A stretch of DNA of 64,000 nucleotides, from the NCBI GenBank assembly GCA_033239525.1, contig BSYO01000014.1, positions 8,820,404 to 8,884,403 of the forward strand. Direction: 5' to 3'. Below, in pieces: positions 24,001 through 34,067 of the stretch (the first letter of the stretch is position 1; every line of letters begins with the position of its first letter). The position numbers and the translations under genes were made by a program. This stretch comes from Nepenthes gracilis. Its lineage: Eukaryota > Streptophyta > Magnoliopsida > Caryophyllales > Nepenthaceae. Below the pieces are notes generated by a model. The model was not told the DNA's origin. It worked only from the letters and a program-made list of their open reading frames with translations, and made no database searches.

Positions 24001-27000
24001 CATTATTATAGTAAAACTGACGAATATGTTTGTAATTATTGTATTCAAACTCATAATTTATAGTGGAATTATATGAATCTAAGGTCTCGTGATTTTATCC
24101 TACGTTGAAGGAGTTCATACGAGAAAATATCGTACGTATTGTTTTATGTTTGTCATTGCATGGTTTTTAAGATTATCATTATATTGTCATCACCTCTCCT
24201 CACGTGTCCAAACAAAGAGACTCGGTATTTTAATCTTTAGAGAGATTTGTTCTCAACTCTATTGTGAAGCTTTGTGTCCTCAGGTCTGAACACTGGCAAC
24301 CGGTTCTAATAACAGTATTGCCAAGGAATCTATGCCACATTGATGAGCAGCATTTTATCAGAGCTTTCCCATTCTTCATCCCAGTTGTGGGGCAGGATTT
24401 GGTCCTTTGTCTTTTGTAGCATAAAGACCTTAGCTGATACCTATGTTTCATAATATTATCAGAAATTCCTCAAAAACAACAATATTACTAAAGCCTTAAG
24501 CCTCAAATTATCATACAAAAATAAGAAACATTTGTTGGAAATGGTCCACCAAACCCGTTTGTTTGAATTCTGAAAGAAAATTAGATGATAACACACATTC
24601 ACAGGAAACAAATCATACAACAAAATGAGCATACAATTTTACGTAAAAAACTCTTTTTCAACTAAAAAAAACTATGGGATAAATACTCTTCACTATAAAA
24701 TGTGAGTTTGGTTACCATTAATCCCTCTCAAAATCACTATCAAATTTACCACAAATTTAGATAAATTGAATAATGAATAACAAGAAAATAAAATATAATG
24801 AAAAAAGGAACATGATTAAATGTCCAAGAATCAGCGAAAATCACCTCTCACTCTTCTTTGTTTTTCTAACTCAATTCAATGCTTATAGTGTTTAAATAAA
24901 TCACACTCTCATACAAGATAACTCTCTCATAGTCTTTCTCTCTCTAAAGATTCCCTTCCGCTTCTCCCCACTCTCTCCACTCTCTTTCAAAATACGGAGC
25001 AAAACTATTTTGGAAAGAAAAGTATAGTGGTTAGTGTTCAAATATTGGAGGTTGGAGTTCAAATGTTAAAGAGAAAACTTCCTTAAGTGACTTCCACACA
25101 CGTGTAACCTTCATGCGTGTATCAATGCAACTACTATTGGAACCCTTGCACATATACCCATGAGATGCACAACAGACATTGAATTCTTATTCATACTGGC
25201 ATATGCACCCATCATGCATCACTAAAAAAATGCCAACAATCGAGCAAACTCTCACATAATATACAGCATACCACTACGTGACATGTCATTGAGTGTAGGA
25301 CTCATAAAGGACTAACCAAGAAACCCAACAACATTATGTGATTATTTGTCCCCATTTGCAGCAAAACTGTCCATTTCGATGGAGAGTGCCACAGATGAAA
25401 CTCTGGCAGGAGACAGAAGATATCACCTTCAACGTAGAGACACCTAGAGTAAGAAAAAACAGAAGGAGAGCATGAAACTAACCTGAATCCCTTCAAGGAC
25501 GAGAATTCTATGAGGGCATGAAAACCAACCCTTACAATCTCCCCCTAGTTTGGAATTATTTAAATTCAAAAAACTGGAAGGAATTCTCATGAGAGCTATG
25601 GCCTCAACTGACTCCATTGATTGTACCCCAGAAAGCCTTCTCATCACTGTAGAGCTCACGTGCACTATGCGAACAAGACCATCATCCAATCCTTCAGGTA
25701 CATCAGTTCCATCAAGCAAAAATAAGCAATCCACTAGTGTATTTTGTCTCTCTTGCTTCAACATATGAAACTTGTAAATTTCCCTAAGCAGAAGTAGCAA
25801 AACAAATAACATCAGGATGCATACCACTACGAAGAATGCATCCATGGATTTAACATAGAGCCTTGTGTTCTATCTACTTGGATTCACGTATGTATTAGAT
25901 ATGAGAATGTCCCCAAGTACATGCTAAACTATTTTCCAAAAGAAGTATAAATATTTTGAATAATTTCAGATACAAGGATATCCCCATGGGTATAGTTCAA
26001 GTTCAAGTGCCCAACACAGGTACTTAGATTAAAGCAATGATTCAATGTAACTATGCTTATGTCTACTTAACCAAAAAAAAAAAAAAAAAATGCTCATGTC
26101 TTTAACTATCAGGAATTGCTATTGGTTACTCAATCCATTACAATAGAATCAGGATTTACCATAATTTTCAAGAGCTTTTATGCTAAAAATCATAGTTGCC
26201 TTGTGCATTTGACCAAGAAGTTTTAACATTTTTTAATTAATCAGAAAGAACGCAGGCATTCTGAAAATGGCACCAAGGGAGTCCCAGCCACAGCCACCAT
26301 ATACCCTCAACCATCAAATAATCAAAGTCAACATGAACAACATATGCAACCTGGTGAGGAGAAGGAAAAAAAAAACTAAAACTAAGAAAAAAAAAAATAG
26401 TATCAGTAAGCCATAGTTCTTCCATGTGGCACCTTCCATTCAAGCCTTTCAAGGATGAGGACATTCATAGTTTATTTTTCTTTTATCCCATAGTACAAAT
26501 AAATCCTTGTTGTAGCATATATATTACTAGATGTGCATCCAAATCTACTAGAAAATTGAATCCTATCAATAACATGTTCAGCTGATGCAAGGCCCTCAAA
26601 ATACCATGGCATGCATCAACATTCACAAGTAATTACTAGCTTCAATGTCCAAATTTGGAGCAACCAGCAGAATGGGCATGTTACTAGATTGAATGTCCCC
26701 AAGTCACCAACCACTTTGTGGTGGAATAGTACGCCACCAACAATTGCACAACTCACCACAAAAAAATGAAGAGGACATAAATTTGCTCAGCTAGTGATAT
26801 CTTAAGAAAATTAGAATTGATAGGGTATACGAAATTTTCAGTCAAAAAACATTGGAGTTGGGATGTTTCATCATGCTACACTTCATGTATTCAATATCAT
26901 TACCATATTACTAGTCTTCATCTGTTTTTTTTTTTTTTTCTATTTTTTTTACTTTTTGTTTTTGTTTTTTTTTTTTTTTTCTGGGGGAACCTCGAAAACT

Positions 27001-27656
27001 TTATACATCTTTTACTAGAAGAAGGAAATCAACATTAAACTAGAGTGAAAGCTGCTGGGAATTCTACTTTTACATCCCTGAAAAAGAGGCAAAGGAAAAC
27101 GGAAAGAAAAAGACAGACTGGACATCTTGACAGCATTCAACATACATAGCACAACCCAACACAGGCGAAGAGAATCCTCAGTCAATTGACATTGAGATGT
27201 CATTAGTCATCACAGATAAGTATCGATTTCGCTAACATTTGAATCTAAACAAAATGTTCAAAAAAAAACACAGGAAATCGACTGAAACGGAAGAACCGAG
27301 TTGATTATTCTCAAATGCAACCAGAAATTTAAACAACCCAGATAATGGTTAATAAAAAACCTTATAGGGGTACTGCCAATTATAAGTGCAGAACCATGAG
27401 TGTGGCGATAAGACGAGCTTTGTCGGAGCTTGAGGCAGTGTTTCACAAATGGATTTGAAGTGCTCGTAAGCGATTTGACACGAGATGGCAAATCGATCGT
27501 TCGGCTAACCGGTAAACTGCTGCAATTTTTGGATTCATCGTAGGAACTTAAACTTCGAACTACAGCATGTGGAATTGAAAGCCTTGCTTTACAGCAATTT
27601 GATGTTTTATTCAGCAAAGGATGTGGATAAGCCGTTGATGCGCTTGGGTAATGCAT
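17688..27656 (-). CDS. SpoU/TrmH-family RNA 2'-O-ribose methyltransferase, four exons
   Basis: The gene model is exons 27361-27656, 25483-25783, 18466-18516 and 17688-18080 (minus strand). It gives 1041 nt and 346 aa, with all junctions in phase and GT-AG introns. SpoU (SPOUT) enzymes transfer a methyl group from S-adenosylmethionine to the 2'-OH of a ribose in rRNA or tRNA. Motif 1 is DPGNLGTLIRSA (aa 200-211), motif 2 is LILGSEGGGL (aa 298-307), and motif 3 is IPM...NSLNAAVAGGIFLFML (aa 320-342), so the trefoil-knot AdoMet domain is complete. The N-terminus (aa 1-50, rich in Ser, Arg and Lys, few acids) looks like an organelle transit peptide, followed by an RNA-binding-like SpoU substrate domain. 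A bacterial-type enzyme acting in plastid or mitochondrion is likely; the RNA target is unknown. Intron 2 is 6966 bp because of a copia insertion. Start chosen: the first ATG of the exon 1 frame. Confidence 0.9.
18466..18516 (-). CDS. Exon 3 of the SpoU methyltransferase (micro-exon, motif 1)
   Basis: This 51-nt, 17-codon exon encodes DPGNLGTLIRSAMAFKW, the SpoU motif 1 with the conserved Asn and Arg. It lies between acceptor tttgctgcag and donor gtaagaaact, is in phase 0 on both sides, and is separated from exon 2 by 7 kb. Confidence 0.9.
18652..19450 (+). mobile_element. 5' LTR of the copia element
   Basis: This segment of about 799 bp aligns with 23463-24292 along its length. The best-conserved block is the 3' part, with CACCTCTCCTCACGTGTCC at about 19348 and 24190 and TTGTGTCCTCA near the end. 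Confidence 0.8.
19453..19465 (+). promoter_or_regulatory. Primer binding site of the copia element
   Basis: The sequence TGGTAGTAGAGCA follows the 5' LTR after two bases. It differs from the tRNA-iMet complement TGGTATCAGAGCA at two positions. Confidence 0.65.
19560..23420 (+). pseudogene. Copia gag-pol pseudogene
   Basis: Gag is at about 19700-19990, including GGSIADHLNEFQGNINQL, the copia Gag (UBN2) signature. A damaged zinc knuckle (YYYCEKKGHFKK) is near 20165. The protease region (VINSGTSLHVT) is at about 20360 and its downstream part LLRDVWYVPSILLNLISIG at about 20530. The integrase HHCC and core region (DLWHKRLSYMSKKRL, HINVYGPI) is at 20692-21075; the usual catalytic Asp of the 'HxDxCGP' motif reads Asn here. 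An acidic linker is at 21548-21850. RT (KNKWVFHLK) runs from about 22000, and RNase H (SKHINILYHW) ends at about 23400. Many stops and frameshifts make it non-functional. Confidence 0.8.
23463..24292 (+). mobile_element. 3' LTR of the copia element
   Basis: This is the partner of 18652-19450, preceded by a short purine run (AAAGAGAAG). It is similar but clearly diverged, which supports an old insertion. Confidence 0.78.
24293..25482. other. Rest of intron 2
   Basis: This AT-rich intronic sequence contains CT-rich runs near 24930-24990. A short open frame at 24230-24451 (minus strand) crosses the copia boundary and shows no homology I recognise, so no extra exon is called. Confidence 0.5.
25483..25783 (-). 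CDS. Exon 2 of the SpoU methyltransferase
   Basis: This exon has 301 nt. The acceptor is a pyrimidine-rich tract ending cttctgcttag. The split Arg codon joins exon 1 to EIYKFHMLKQERQ. It contains the MRRLSGVQSMESVEAIALMR segment, matching the 'KLsdtxtPQGIvAv' position of SpoU proteins, and ends HRILVLEGIQ before the donor gttagtttca. Confidence 0.88.
25784..27360. other. Intron 1 of the methyltransferase gene
   Basis: This is a 1577-bp intron with an A tract at about 26071-26089 and a long T-rich stretch at 26922-26982. No further exon or element is recognised. Confidence 0.6.
27361..27656 (-). CDS. Exon 1 of the SpoU methyltransferase
   Basis: This exon has 296 nt and encodes aa 1-98 plus two bases of codon 99. 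It starts at ATG (MHYPSAS...) and ends ...GSTPI-AG before the donor gttttttatt. The first 50 residues resemble a transit peptide. From about residue 66 the segment SNPFVKHCLKLRQSSSYR begins the substrate-binding domain seen in TrmH-like proteins (SPxNPxVKxxxxLxxxxxR). Confidence 0.88.
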
Positions 27657-28267
27657 TTTCTTTCACACTTTCGTTTCTCTCTCCTCTTCGAACTTCGTAG
27701 CATAGCTCAGAGCCTTAGCCACAGCGGTAAAACAACGCAAGCGAGAAGAGAGTTTCCGGCCATTTCCGCTGTTGATAACGGAAGCTTTGGTTGCTCATTC
27801 CAAAACTAAGTGAAATTGAAATAAAATTTACCAAAAACATCACAATCTTTCAATTATTTTTTTTTAAATTTTTGACATACTAAAACATTAAAAAAATTAA
27901 AGTACATATATTTCTTATATTATCCGCGTATTGCATAATATTAAATATGATAAATTTTGTAAAACTTTTAAAGCTTGTTTAAAAAAAAGTTAAAAACTAA
28001 GAATAATTTTTATTTTATTTTTTGTCTAGGTGAAGGGCTATAATAAAAGTTGATCGATCAAACCATTTTTTTCTTTTCACTTTTTTTTAGGATTTGATTT
28101 ATCCAAAAATATGACTACTTAATTTGGACCGTTTATTTTTCTTTTTTTAATTCGTTATGACCTGGTGTTTCAAATCCCTTGGATGTTGTATTTGGAAGAG
28201 TTTAATTTTTTTTATAGAGATTGAAGGCTTATTTTTTATATTTTGACTATTTATTTTTTATCAAATG
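27657..28267. other. Upstream region of the methyltransferase gene
   Basis: The first 150 bp contain the presumed 5' UTR, with CT-rich sequence at about 27662-27690. Beyond 27830 the DNA is strongly AT-rich. No clear TATA box could be fixed. The region ends at the target duplication of the Tat element, so the promoter has about 600 bp of native sequence. Confidence 0.4.
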
Positions 28268-28272
28268 ATTAT

Positions 28273-29454
28273 TGATCGTCGCAGATCCGAATTTGAGCAG
28301 TTCGGGTGGTTCTCTCGTTGCGGTTTACCCATTTCTGAGTTGACATCAGACACTACTCAGCAGCGAACAAAGGTCGAACATGTCGGCGGGATGTAATCCC
28401 ACCGAAACACTCGACGCCTTTCAAGTCAGTAAGGCGTCTTTGAAAAAGAAGCAAATGCGTGAGAAGCAATGGGAGAGGGGAAAAGAGTGTTTTGTTTGAG
28501 ATGTCGAGAGAGGCAAGACCTTTCAGATCTGGATGATGGGAAGGCAAAAACGCCGTAAAGACTCGCTCGTTGCCTTGGAGTTTGTCTGTGTTTGTGATTC
28601 TGAGAGTTTGGATGCAGAAAGAGAGAGAGAGCTTGTTTCTCAGAACATTTAGGGTTTATCTGTGTGATTGAATGCATACCTAAGTGAGGGTGAATGCAGA
28701 CGTACCTAGAATGATGATTCTAGGGTTTATTTAATGGCTGGGAGGGTGATCATCCTTCTTTGGAAGGCATGATCCCCCCTATATCCACCTTGGCTGCCTT
28801 GCCTTCTGGAGCACATGCCAGTTGCCAAGGTGGGCGTGATCCTTTCCTTCTGAGGTGGCGAACAACTTTCCAAACTAATGTCATTCCTTTTCAGTATATG
28901 ACCGTTGGGGTACCTTGGCAGGCAAGGAATTGGGAAGATCTGGCGCCTTCCTTATTTGAAGGGCGCAAATCTTGTCATTATCCTTTCTGGTGTAAATTGA
29001 GACCGTGGAAGACGCTTGGAAAGCTGTGGTTGGCCGTCTGATGAGTAGTGGGCCCAAACGGAGCAGGCCCATTACTGTAGAAAGACGTCATTTGGGCCCA
29101 ATGTGTAGGGCGCAGGCGGTCAACGTCTGAGTTGACCGTCAGCGTGTTGGCCGCCTTCGCAGAGAACGAAGGGAGAGTAAGTAGCGATCAACTGATGGGC
29201 TGTGGGCTAGAATGGAATAGGCCCATTATTGTAGCAAAGCCTCTAAAGGCCCAATCGAAGCTTGCTTTCCAAGGGCGACATTGCGTTGACCGTCTCGCAG
29301 CAAGTTGATCACCAAGCATCGCTAACGCTAACGTTGACCGTCTTGGCTTTCAGCCTCTGGGCCCGACTTCTCACTAGGCCGCCAAAAATGTTGATCGCCT
29401 TCTTGGGCTTCGTTGACATTTCTTTGGGCCAGCCCATTATTGGTGTACCCATCA
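28273..29454 (-). mobile_element. 3' LTR of the Tat element
   Basis: This 1182-bp LTR's last 140 bases (29313-29454) match the 5' LTR remnant at 34535-34678, including CAGCCCATTAT and GTGTACCCATCA. A minus-strand TATA-like TTAAATAAACC lies near 28722-28735. Two partially duplicated blocks with AGGCCCATTA and TGTAG start at 29039 and 29193. Short frames here are shadows. Confidence 0.85.
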
Positions 29455-29472
29455 CTAGCCCCCCATGCTAGT
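29455..29472 (-). promoter_or_regulatory. Polypurine tract of the Tat element
   Basis: The minus strand reads GCATGGGGGGCTAG immediately before the LTR start TGATGGG, as expected for a plus-strand primer. Confidence 0.75.
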
Positions 29473-29604
29473 AGTCAGATTTCTGGCCTCCAGCATGTTA
29501 ATGATGGGATGCCCCTTATGGCTTTGGGTGTTTTTGGATCCCATGGAGCCTCCTAAGAGATTGTGGAAGATGGCTTTGTTAAGTTTTTTTATCATCTTGG
29601 TTAA

Positions 29605-29775
29605 CTCCAGAATTGTTGACCGTTTTGGTCAATTCCGGAGCACCAGAATTGTTGACCTTTTGGTCAATTTCGGAGCATCAGAATTATTGACCGTTTTGGT
29701 CAATTCCGGAGCACCAGAATTGTTGACCGTTTTGGTCAATTTCGGAGCACCAGAATAGTTGACCGTTTTGGGTTA
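29605..29775. repeat. 36-bp minisatellite, about 4.5 copies
   Basis: Units beginning AATTGTTGACCGTTTTGG recur at 29611, 29647, 29682, 29718 and 29754, with one 35-bp unit. They lie between the 3' LTR and the antisense ORF and contain a GTTGACC/GGTCAA inverted pair within each unit. Confidence 0.9.
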
Positions 29776-30076
29776 GTTCTGGAAGGGCCTTGCGTGGCCA
29801 CCAGCCGGTTTTCCTGTCAGAGTGCGACATGTGTCTCCCTTTGGTTGGACGGAGATCCTGGTCATTAATGCTCCAGGGATCCGCCTTTTGCAGGGCCAAG
29901 TAGGGAGGCGACATGTGGCGGCCCAGACGGCTTTCTTAATGAGGGGCTTTGAGTGCTTGGTGCCTAAGTCTTCCTTTCCAGGTTTTGAACTCATTCATGT
30001 CGTCAGATTTTTCACCTTCTTCCTTCTCGTTCCCCAACTAAGTGCCTTCAAAGAATCCCTAAAGCTTTTCCTGATC

Positions 30077-31226
30077 ATGGCTTCCGTGGCAGATTTCTCG
30101 TCCGTTCTGAGAGAGAATGATGTCAAGGCTCTGTGCGTCGAGTTCAACATCCCCAAAGAGATGGCCTGGAAGGTCCCAGGCAAGGACGACAAAGCCTTTT
30201 CTCCACCGGAGGGCTACATTACTGTTTATGAGGCTCATCTGAGGAGCGGCCTCCGCCAGCCATTGCCGTTGGAGTTCGAGTCAATCATGATGGCTCTACG
30301 AGTTCCAATCACCCAACTTCACGCCAACGTCGTGAGGTACATTTGCACTCTCTGTATTTTTGCCCGAAAGCTTGATCAGAGATTTAAAATGTCCGGTGTG
30401 AGGGTGTTGTTCAAGTTGAACCGGGGGAATGAGTGGATTTCACTCTCCCCCCGAACGGGCATAAAGATTAATAAAGCCATCCATGACTCGTTGAAGAACT
30501 GGAAGAACCGGTTCTTCTTCGTGAAGGTGGGGGAGAAGTGGCCCCTTGCGAAGGATTGGGGCATTGTTCCCGAGGTGTACTTTGGTATGCCGTCGGTGGC
30601 GGCGTGCGCCGCTTACGCGTGGCTCATGAATGCCATTCAAGCCAATCCTGATGAGTTCAGGAGGGACTTCTTGGATGAGGCAGCCGCGAGCATTGCTCGA
30701 GAGGGCGCTCCTGGTCTGGAGGCTAGGCCTAAGGGGCCTGCGAGGAGACTTTTGGAGGTATGATTCTTGACGATTGATTCCTCGTACTTTGTCCATTCAA
30801 GATTTCTGACTTGTCTTCTGTTTGTTGTTTGTGCAGCCGTTGAAGGTTGCCTACGCAGTTTTTAAGGCGATGATTGCGCCGCGACAAGGCACTAGGCTAA
30901 TAAGGAGGCGAGATAGCTCCGGCCGGGCGCCAGCCGGGCATCGATGGGAGAGCACCGCGAGGAGACCGCCCGCCCTCGCAACCATCATGACGGGAATGGT
31001 AACGGAGATCGCCAATTTGGGAGCTGAGGTTACCCATTTGAAGGAGGAGAACGACCAACTCAAAGGAGGCAATAAACAGCTTGCTGATCGAGCTGCATCC
31101 TCCGAGAATGAGCTCGCCACTCGGATCACCCTCCATGAGATTGGGGGCGCTCTGCATGCCCGGCTGATAGATGGGCTCAATATCGGGCGGCACGTTGCAC
31201 GGTGGTTGATCCCAATTTTCCAGTAG
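30077..31226 (+). CDS. Antisense accessory ORF of the Tat element (putative 'gypsy-type transposon' domain protein), with one intron
   Basis: The ORF runs opposite to the element's pol, between integrase and 3' LTR, where some Tat elements are known to carry extra antisense ORFs. Joining 30077-30757 and 30837-31226 gives 356 aa without a stop; the 79-bp intron has GTATGA...TTTGTGCAG ends and phase 0. The first part (aa 35-165), with YEAHLRSGLRQPLPLEFE and NWKNRFFFVKVGEKWPL, resembles the plant domain Transposase_28 (putative gypsy type transposon). The C-terminal part (about aa 285-325) has a heptad-like, charged coiled coil (EIANLGAEVTHLKEENDQL). The start at 30077 has A at -3 and G at +4; an upstream in-frame ATG at 29822 is less likely. 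AATAAA lies 150 bp after the stop. The biological role is unknown. Confidence 0.8.
30758..30836 (+). other. 79-bp intron in the antisense ORF
   Basis: The donor is GAG|GTATGATTC and the acceptor TTTGTTTGTGCAG|CCG after a T-rich tract. Removal joins two open frames in phase 0; retention gives a stop two codons into the intron. Confidence 0.8.
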
Positions 31227-31375
31227 AGTTTATTAACCAGAGAAACCGTGTGGCGCTGCGCAGAGAGGATTTGGTGGCAAAGCCCAGAGACAGCCAGGGC
31301 GGTCCGCTAGCCTTGTAGCCTCGTTGTACTTCCTTTAGTTTTGATTGTTGTAAAATGTATTATATTTCTTTAAGC

Positions 31376-31381
31376 AATAAA
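31376..31381 (+). terminator. Polyadenylation signal AATAAA after the antisense ORF
   Basis: A canonical AATAAA sits 150 bp past the antisense ORF stop. It is preceded by a TGTAAAATGTATTATAT stretch that could serve as a far-upstream element. Confidence 0.5.
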
Positions 31382-31452
31382 GTGGGAACTTTTCTCAATT
31401 TGTGTCCCTTGTTTCTATTGCTTTGTGTATGTTTATGTTGTGGCGTCGGGCG

Positions 31453-31842
31453 GCCAACCTGGTTGGCCGATTAACGTTGTTCGGATGCTCAAGGAGCTGA
31501 GTCCTTAAGCTTGGGCAAGTGGCTATGTTAGCCAACCTGGTGGCGTTGCCCAAGTGACAACTTGGACAGCCAGCGTTAAAGAAGAAATGCTTCTCATTGT
31601 TGATGATCATGTCATCCTCTCGTAGAGAGGTTCACTGCGGGAAGTGGCCAACCTGGTTGGGTTAGCGCCTAAGGAGTGAAGCCCTTAGGATGGGTGGTTG
31701 TGTGAACCAACCCTGATGGAGTTGTGCAAGTGATGACTTGGGCGGCTAATGTTAGAGGAGAAAATGCTCCTCCCTTTGACCATCGTTGACTAACGTTGCT
31801 GCTCCCCGAAAGGAGGTCATCGCGTGTGCCATATTTGCCCCT
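31453..31842. repeat. Tandem duplication, about 194-bp unit, two copies
   Basis: Blocks starting GCCAACCTGGTTGG at 31453 and 31647 are homologous throughout: GGAG-TGA-GTCCTTA near the start, CAAGTGA-GACTTGG in the middle and GAAATGCTTCTC or AAAATGCTCCTC near the end. They are diverged and non-coding. Confidence 0.75.
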
Positions 31843-31844
31843 TA

Positions 31845-32035
31845 AGGTTTTTAGACCGCTATGGGCTACTTGGATGACCAAGGTTTCAGACCGCTCATGG
31901 GCCATCTGGATGACCAGGGTTTTAGACCGCTCATGGGTCACCTAGATGACTAGGGTTTAAGATCGCTTATGGGCCACCTGGATGACCAGGGGTTTCACCA
32001 TTTAACCTACCTAGATGACTAGGGTTTAACTAGAG
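31845..32035. repeat. 36-bp minisatellite, about 5 copies
   Basis: Units containing AGACCGCTCATGGGCCA and GGATGACCAGGGTTT recur at about 31853, 31888, 31924 and 31960, with a more diverged fifth. They lie just past the integrase end of pol. Confidence 0.85.
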
Positions 32036-32195
32036 GTGAAGACCCTCCCGACTTAGGGGCGCCTCTAGGTCGGGTAAACTTGTAGAGGGCAAACACAGGA
32101 GATATATGCAAGACCTAGGATCCTATATGCTAAGTAAGCCTCTTATTTTACTCAATTACACAATCATGCGAATGAATGCACACAAACGGACTAGT

Positions 32196-33320
32196 ACGTA
32201 CCTGGGTTCCCTATTGGAAGTAGCGCTTGAGGTGGGTCGCGTTCTACATTCGCAAGACCAACATCCCATCCTAGTTGCGGAGTTTGTATGCTCCGTTTCA
32301 GCAGATGAGACAAGAAAAAGGTCCTCCCTGTTGGGAGAGCTTGTCATGCCGGCCTGGTTGCCCATGGCTTTGATGCCACGCAGGACCAAGTCACCAATGT
32401 CAAATTGCTGGGCTTTTACCTTCTTATTGTAGTACCGGACAACTTGGTATTGGTAGGCTGCCGTCCGTATTCTGGGTGCGTCGCGGGCCTCCTCTAGCAA
32501 GTCTAAGTGCTCCCTGATTTTCTGGGAGTTTTCCAGTGGGTCGAAGGACTCCACCCTCAGACTCGGGAGCCCGATTTTGACCAGAATTACCACTTCAGTC
32601 CCGTAACAGAGGCTGAAGGGCGTCTCGTGCGTTAGTTCCTTCGGGATTGTTCGATAAGACCAGAGAACGGAAGGGAGCTCGTCAACCCAAGAGCCCCCGG
32701 CGTCCTCTAGCTTAGTTTTTAACCCGTGGAGCAGTGTATGGTTTGTAACCTCCACCTGCCCGTTGGCCTGGGGGTATGCCACCGAAGTGTGGACCAGCTT
32801 GATCCTAAGGCTGGTGCAATACTTGGTAAAGCGTTTCCCTGAGAACTGGATCCCGTTGTCGGTTACCACGACGTCTGGGATGCCAAACCTGCAGACAATG
32901 CTCTGGCGAAGGAACTCCAGGGCATTGTGTTCTGTGATCTTTGCTAGCGGGGCTACCTCGACCCACTTAGTGAAGTAGTCGATGCCCGCTATGATAAACT
33001 TACGTTGCCCCGTGGCGATGGGAAATGGGCCAAGAATATCGAGCCCCCATTGCGCGAAGGGCCACGGTGCCTGAAGCGACTTCAGGTCTGCGGACGGCTG
33101 ATGGTGAAGGTTACCGTGAAACTGGCAGCTTTCACATTTCTTCACAAATTCGAGTGCGTCCTTCTTCATTGTGGGCTAGTAATAGTCCTGCCGCATGATC
33201 TTGAAGGCCAGGTTTTTTCCGCCTACGTGTGATCCGCAGATCCCGAGGTGAACTTCGCTTAGCGCGTAATCTGCCTCCTCGGGAGTTAGACAACGGAGGT
33301 ATGGGGTTGAGTATCCACAG
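32196..33320 (-). pseudogene. Integrase of the Tat element (near-intact core)
   Basis: From about 33315 the minus strand reads GYSTPYLRCLTPEEA, then the zinc-binding HHCC region (VHLGICGSHVGG ... CESCQFH). A TAG stop replaces the usual Trp in DYYxP near 33180. The core is open for 337 codons (32156-33169). It has catalytic Asp in LDILGPFP, Asp in VVTDNGIQF and Glu in ANGQVEVTN, so the DDE triad is present. Near the C-terminus (about 32350) a frameshift moves the GPF-like end (NATHLKRYF) into another frame. This is an inactive but fairly young remnant. Confidence 0.85.
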
Positions 33321-34067
33321 CGATATAGCCGTCCGCCAACCACAGTATACCAGCATGTTGTCTTTTTGACCTGCTTGGCTTATTCGGCGTCCTCCGGGAG
33401 TGATCCGTTAGCCAAATAGTTAAGGAAAGGTGTCATCCAATTTTTTATCTCGGAAATCTGCATGGCTTCCTGTTTTTCAATGCTGGGAGTGTTTAGAATC
33501 TCCCGCATGCCCTCAATATTGCTCCCGGGTTCTCAAGTGTTTGGCCACCGGGTCCGCTTTCAGTTCCGTTCGAGAACGTGAACTGAGGTTAGTTTGCCAA
33601 AACCCCGATGGCCTCCTCACGCTTGCAAGTACTGCCAAGAGTGGGTTGTTTGCCTCAAGCCACCGTTAGCCTGGTTAACGAATGAGCTGAGTCGCCAGAA
33701 AACCACCACGCCTTCCCCGCGAGCACTCTTTAATGAACCCGAGGAATTCAAGCTCCCAAAATGGAGCAATACTTGGCAACGTTGTTGGTTGCCTCAGGAA
33801 GTTGAGTTTGAGTGAGTACTTCATCTCAAACCTCGCTCGGGAGTTACAAGGACAACTCCAAACGCCCGTTGCAGCTCAGACCGTGCCCAGACGATCCGTC
33901 TACGTGGAGTATCCATTCCGAGACTCCAACAAGCAGTTCTGCATTCTCTTCGGGCTGTTCATCGAGGACTGAGGTTGTGGTCTCGACAAGGAAGTCGGAC
34001 AAAGCTGACCCTTCACGGTGCCCGGGCCGGGAATTCGATGTCGAACTCGCCCAACTCGATAGCCCAT
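33321..34067 (-). pseudogene. Second (additional) RNase H region of the Tat element, decayed
   Basis: On the minus strand, broken frames contain WILHVDGSS (near 33925), the start of the extra RNase H domain typical of Tat elements, and SNNVAKY-like remnants of the ExE-containing helix. Several stops and frameshifts interrupt it. Plus-strand frames across the region are shadows. Confidence 0.6.

Larger units (their letters stand above)
18652..24292 (+). mobile_element. Decayed full-length Ty1/copia element in intron 2, antisense to the host gene
   Basis: Two diverged LTRs (18652-19450 and 23463-24292) flank a decayed gag-pol. The gene order gag, protease, integrase, RT, RNase H is that of Ty1/copia. 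Terminal bases have decayed (TGGGTCA versus TAGGTCA at the start; AATA versus AACA at the end). The pentamer TGAAC occurs just outside both ends (18645-18649, 24287-24291), but using it as target duplication would need non-canonical LTR ends, so it remains doubtful. LTR divergence and many stops indicate an old insertion tolerated in an intron. Confidence 0.85.

Noticed and set aside
18645..24291. TGAAC as target duplication of the copia element
   Set aside because: The pentamer occurs at both sides, but using it requires LTR ends that are not TG...CA; the match may be chance.
24230..24451. Possible extra exon of the methyltransferase gene (73-codon minus frame)
   Set aside because: It overlaps the 3' LTR of the copia element, shows no SpoU similarity, and the flanking exons already join in phase without it.
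28353..28677. Minus-strand frames of 64 and 83 codons in the Tat 3' LTR
   Set aside because: They overlap one another inside the LTR leader, with no conserved domain.
29822..30076. N-terminal extension of the antisense ORF from ATG 29822
   Set aside because: The extra residues show no similarity to the domain, and the ATG at 30077 has a better context; the extension runs into the 36-bp repeat zone.
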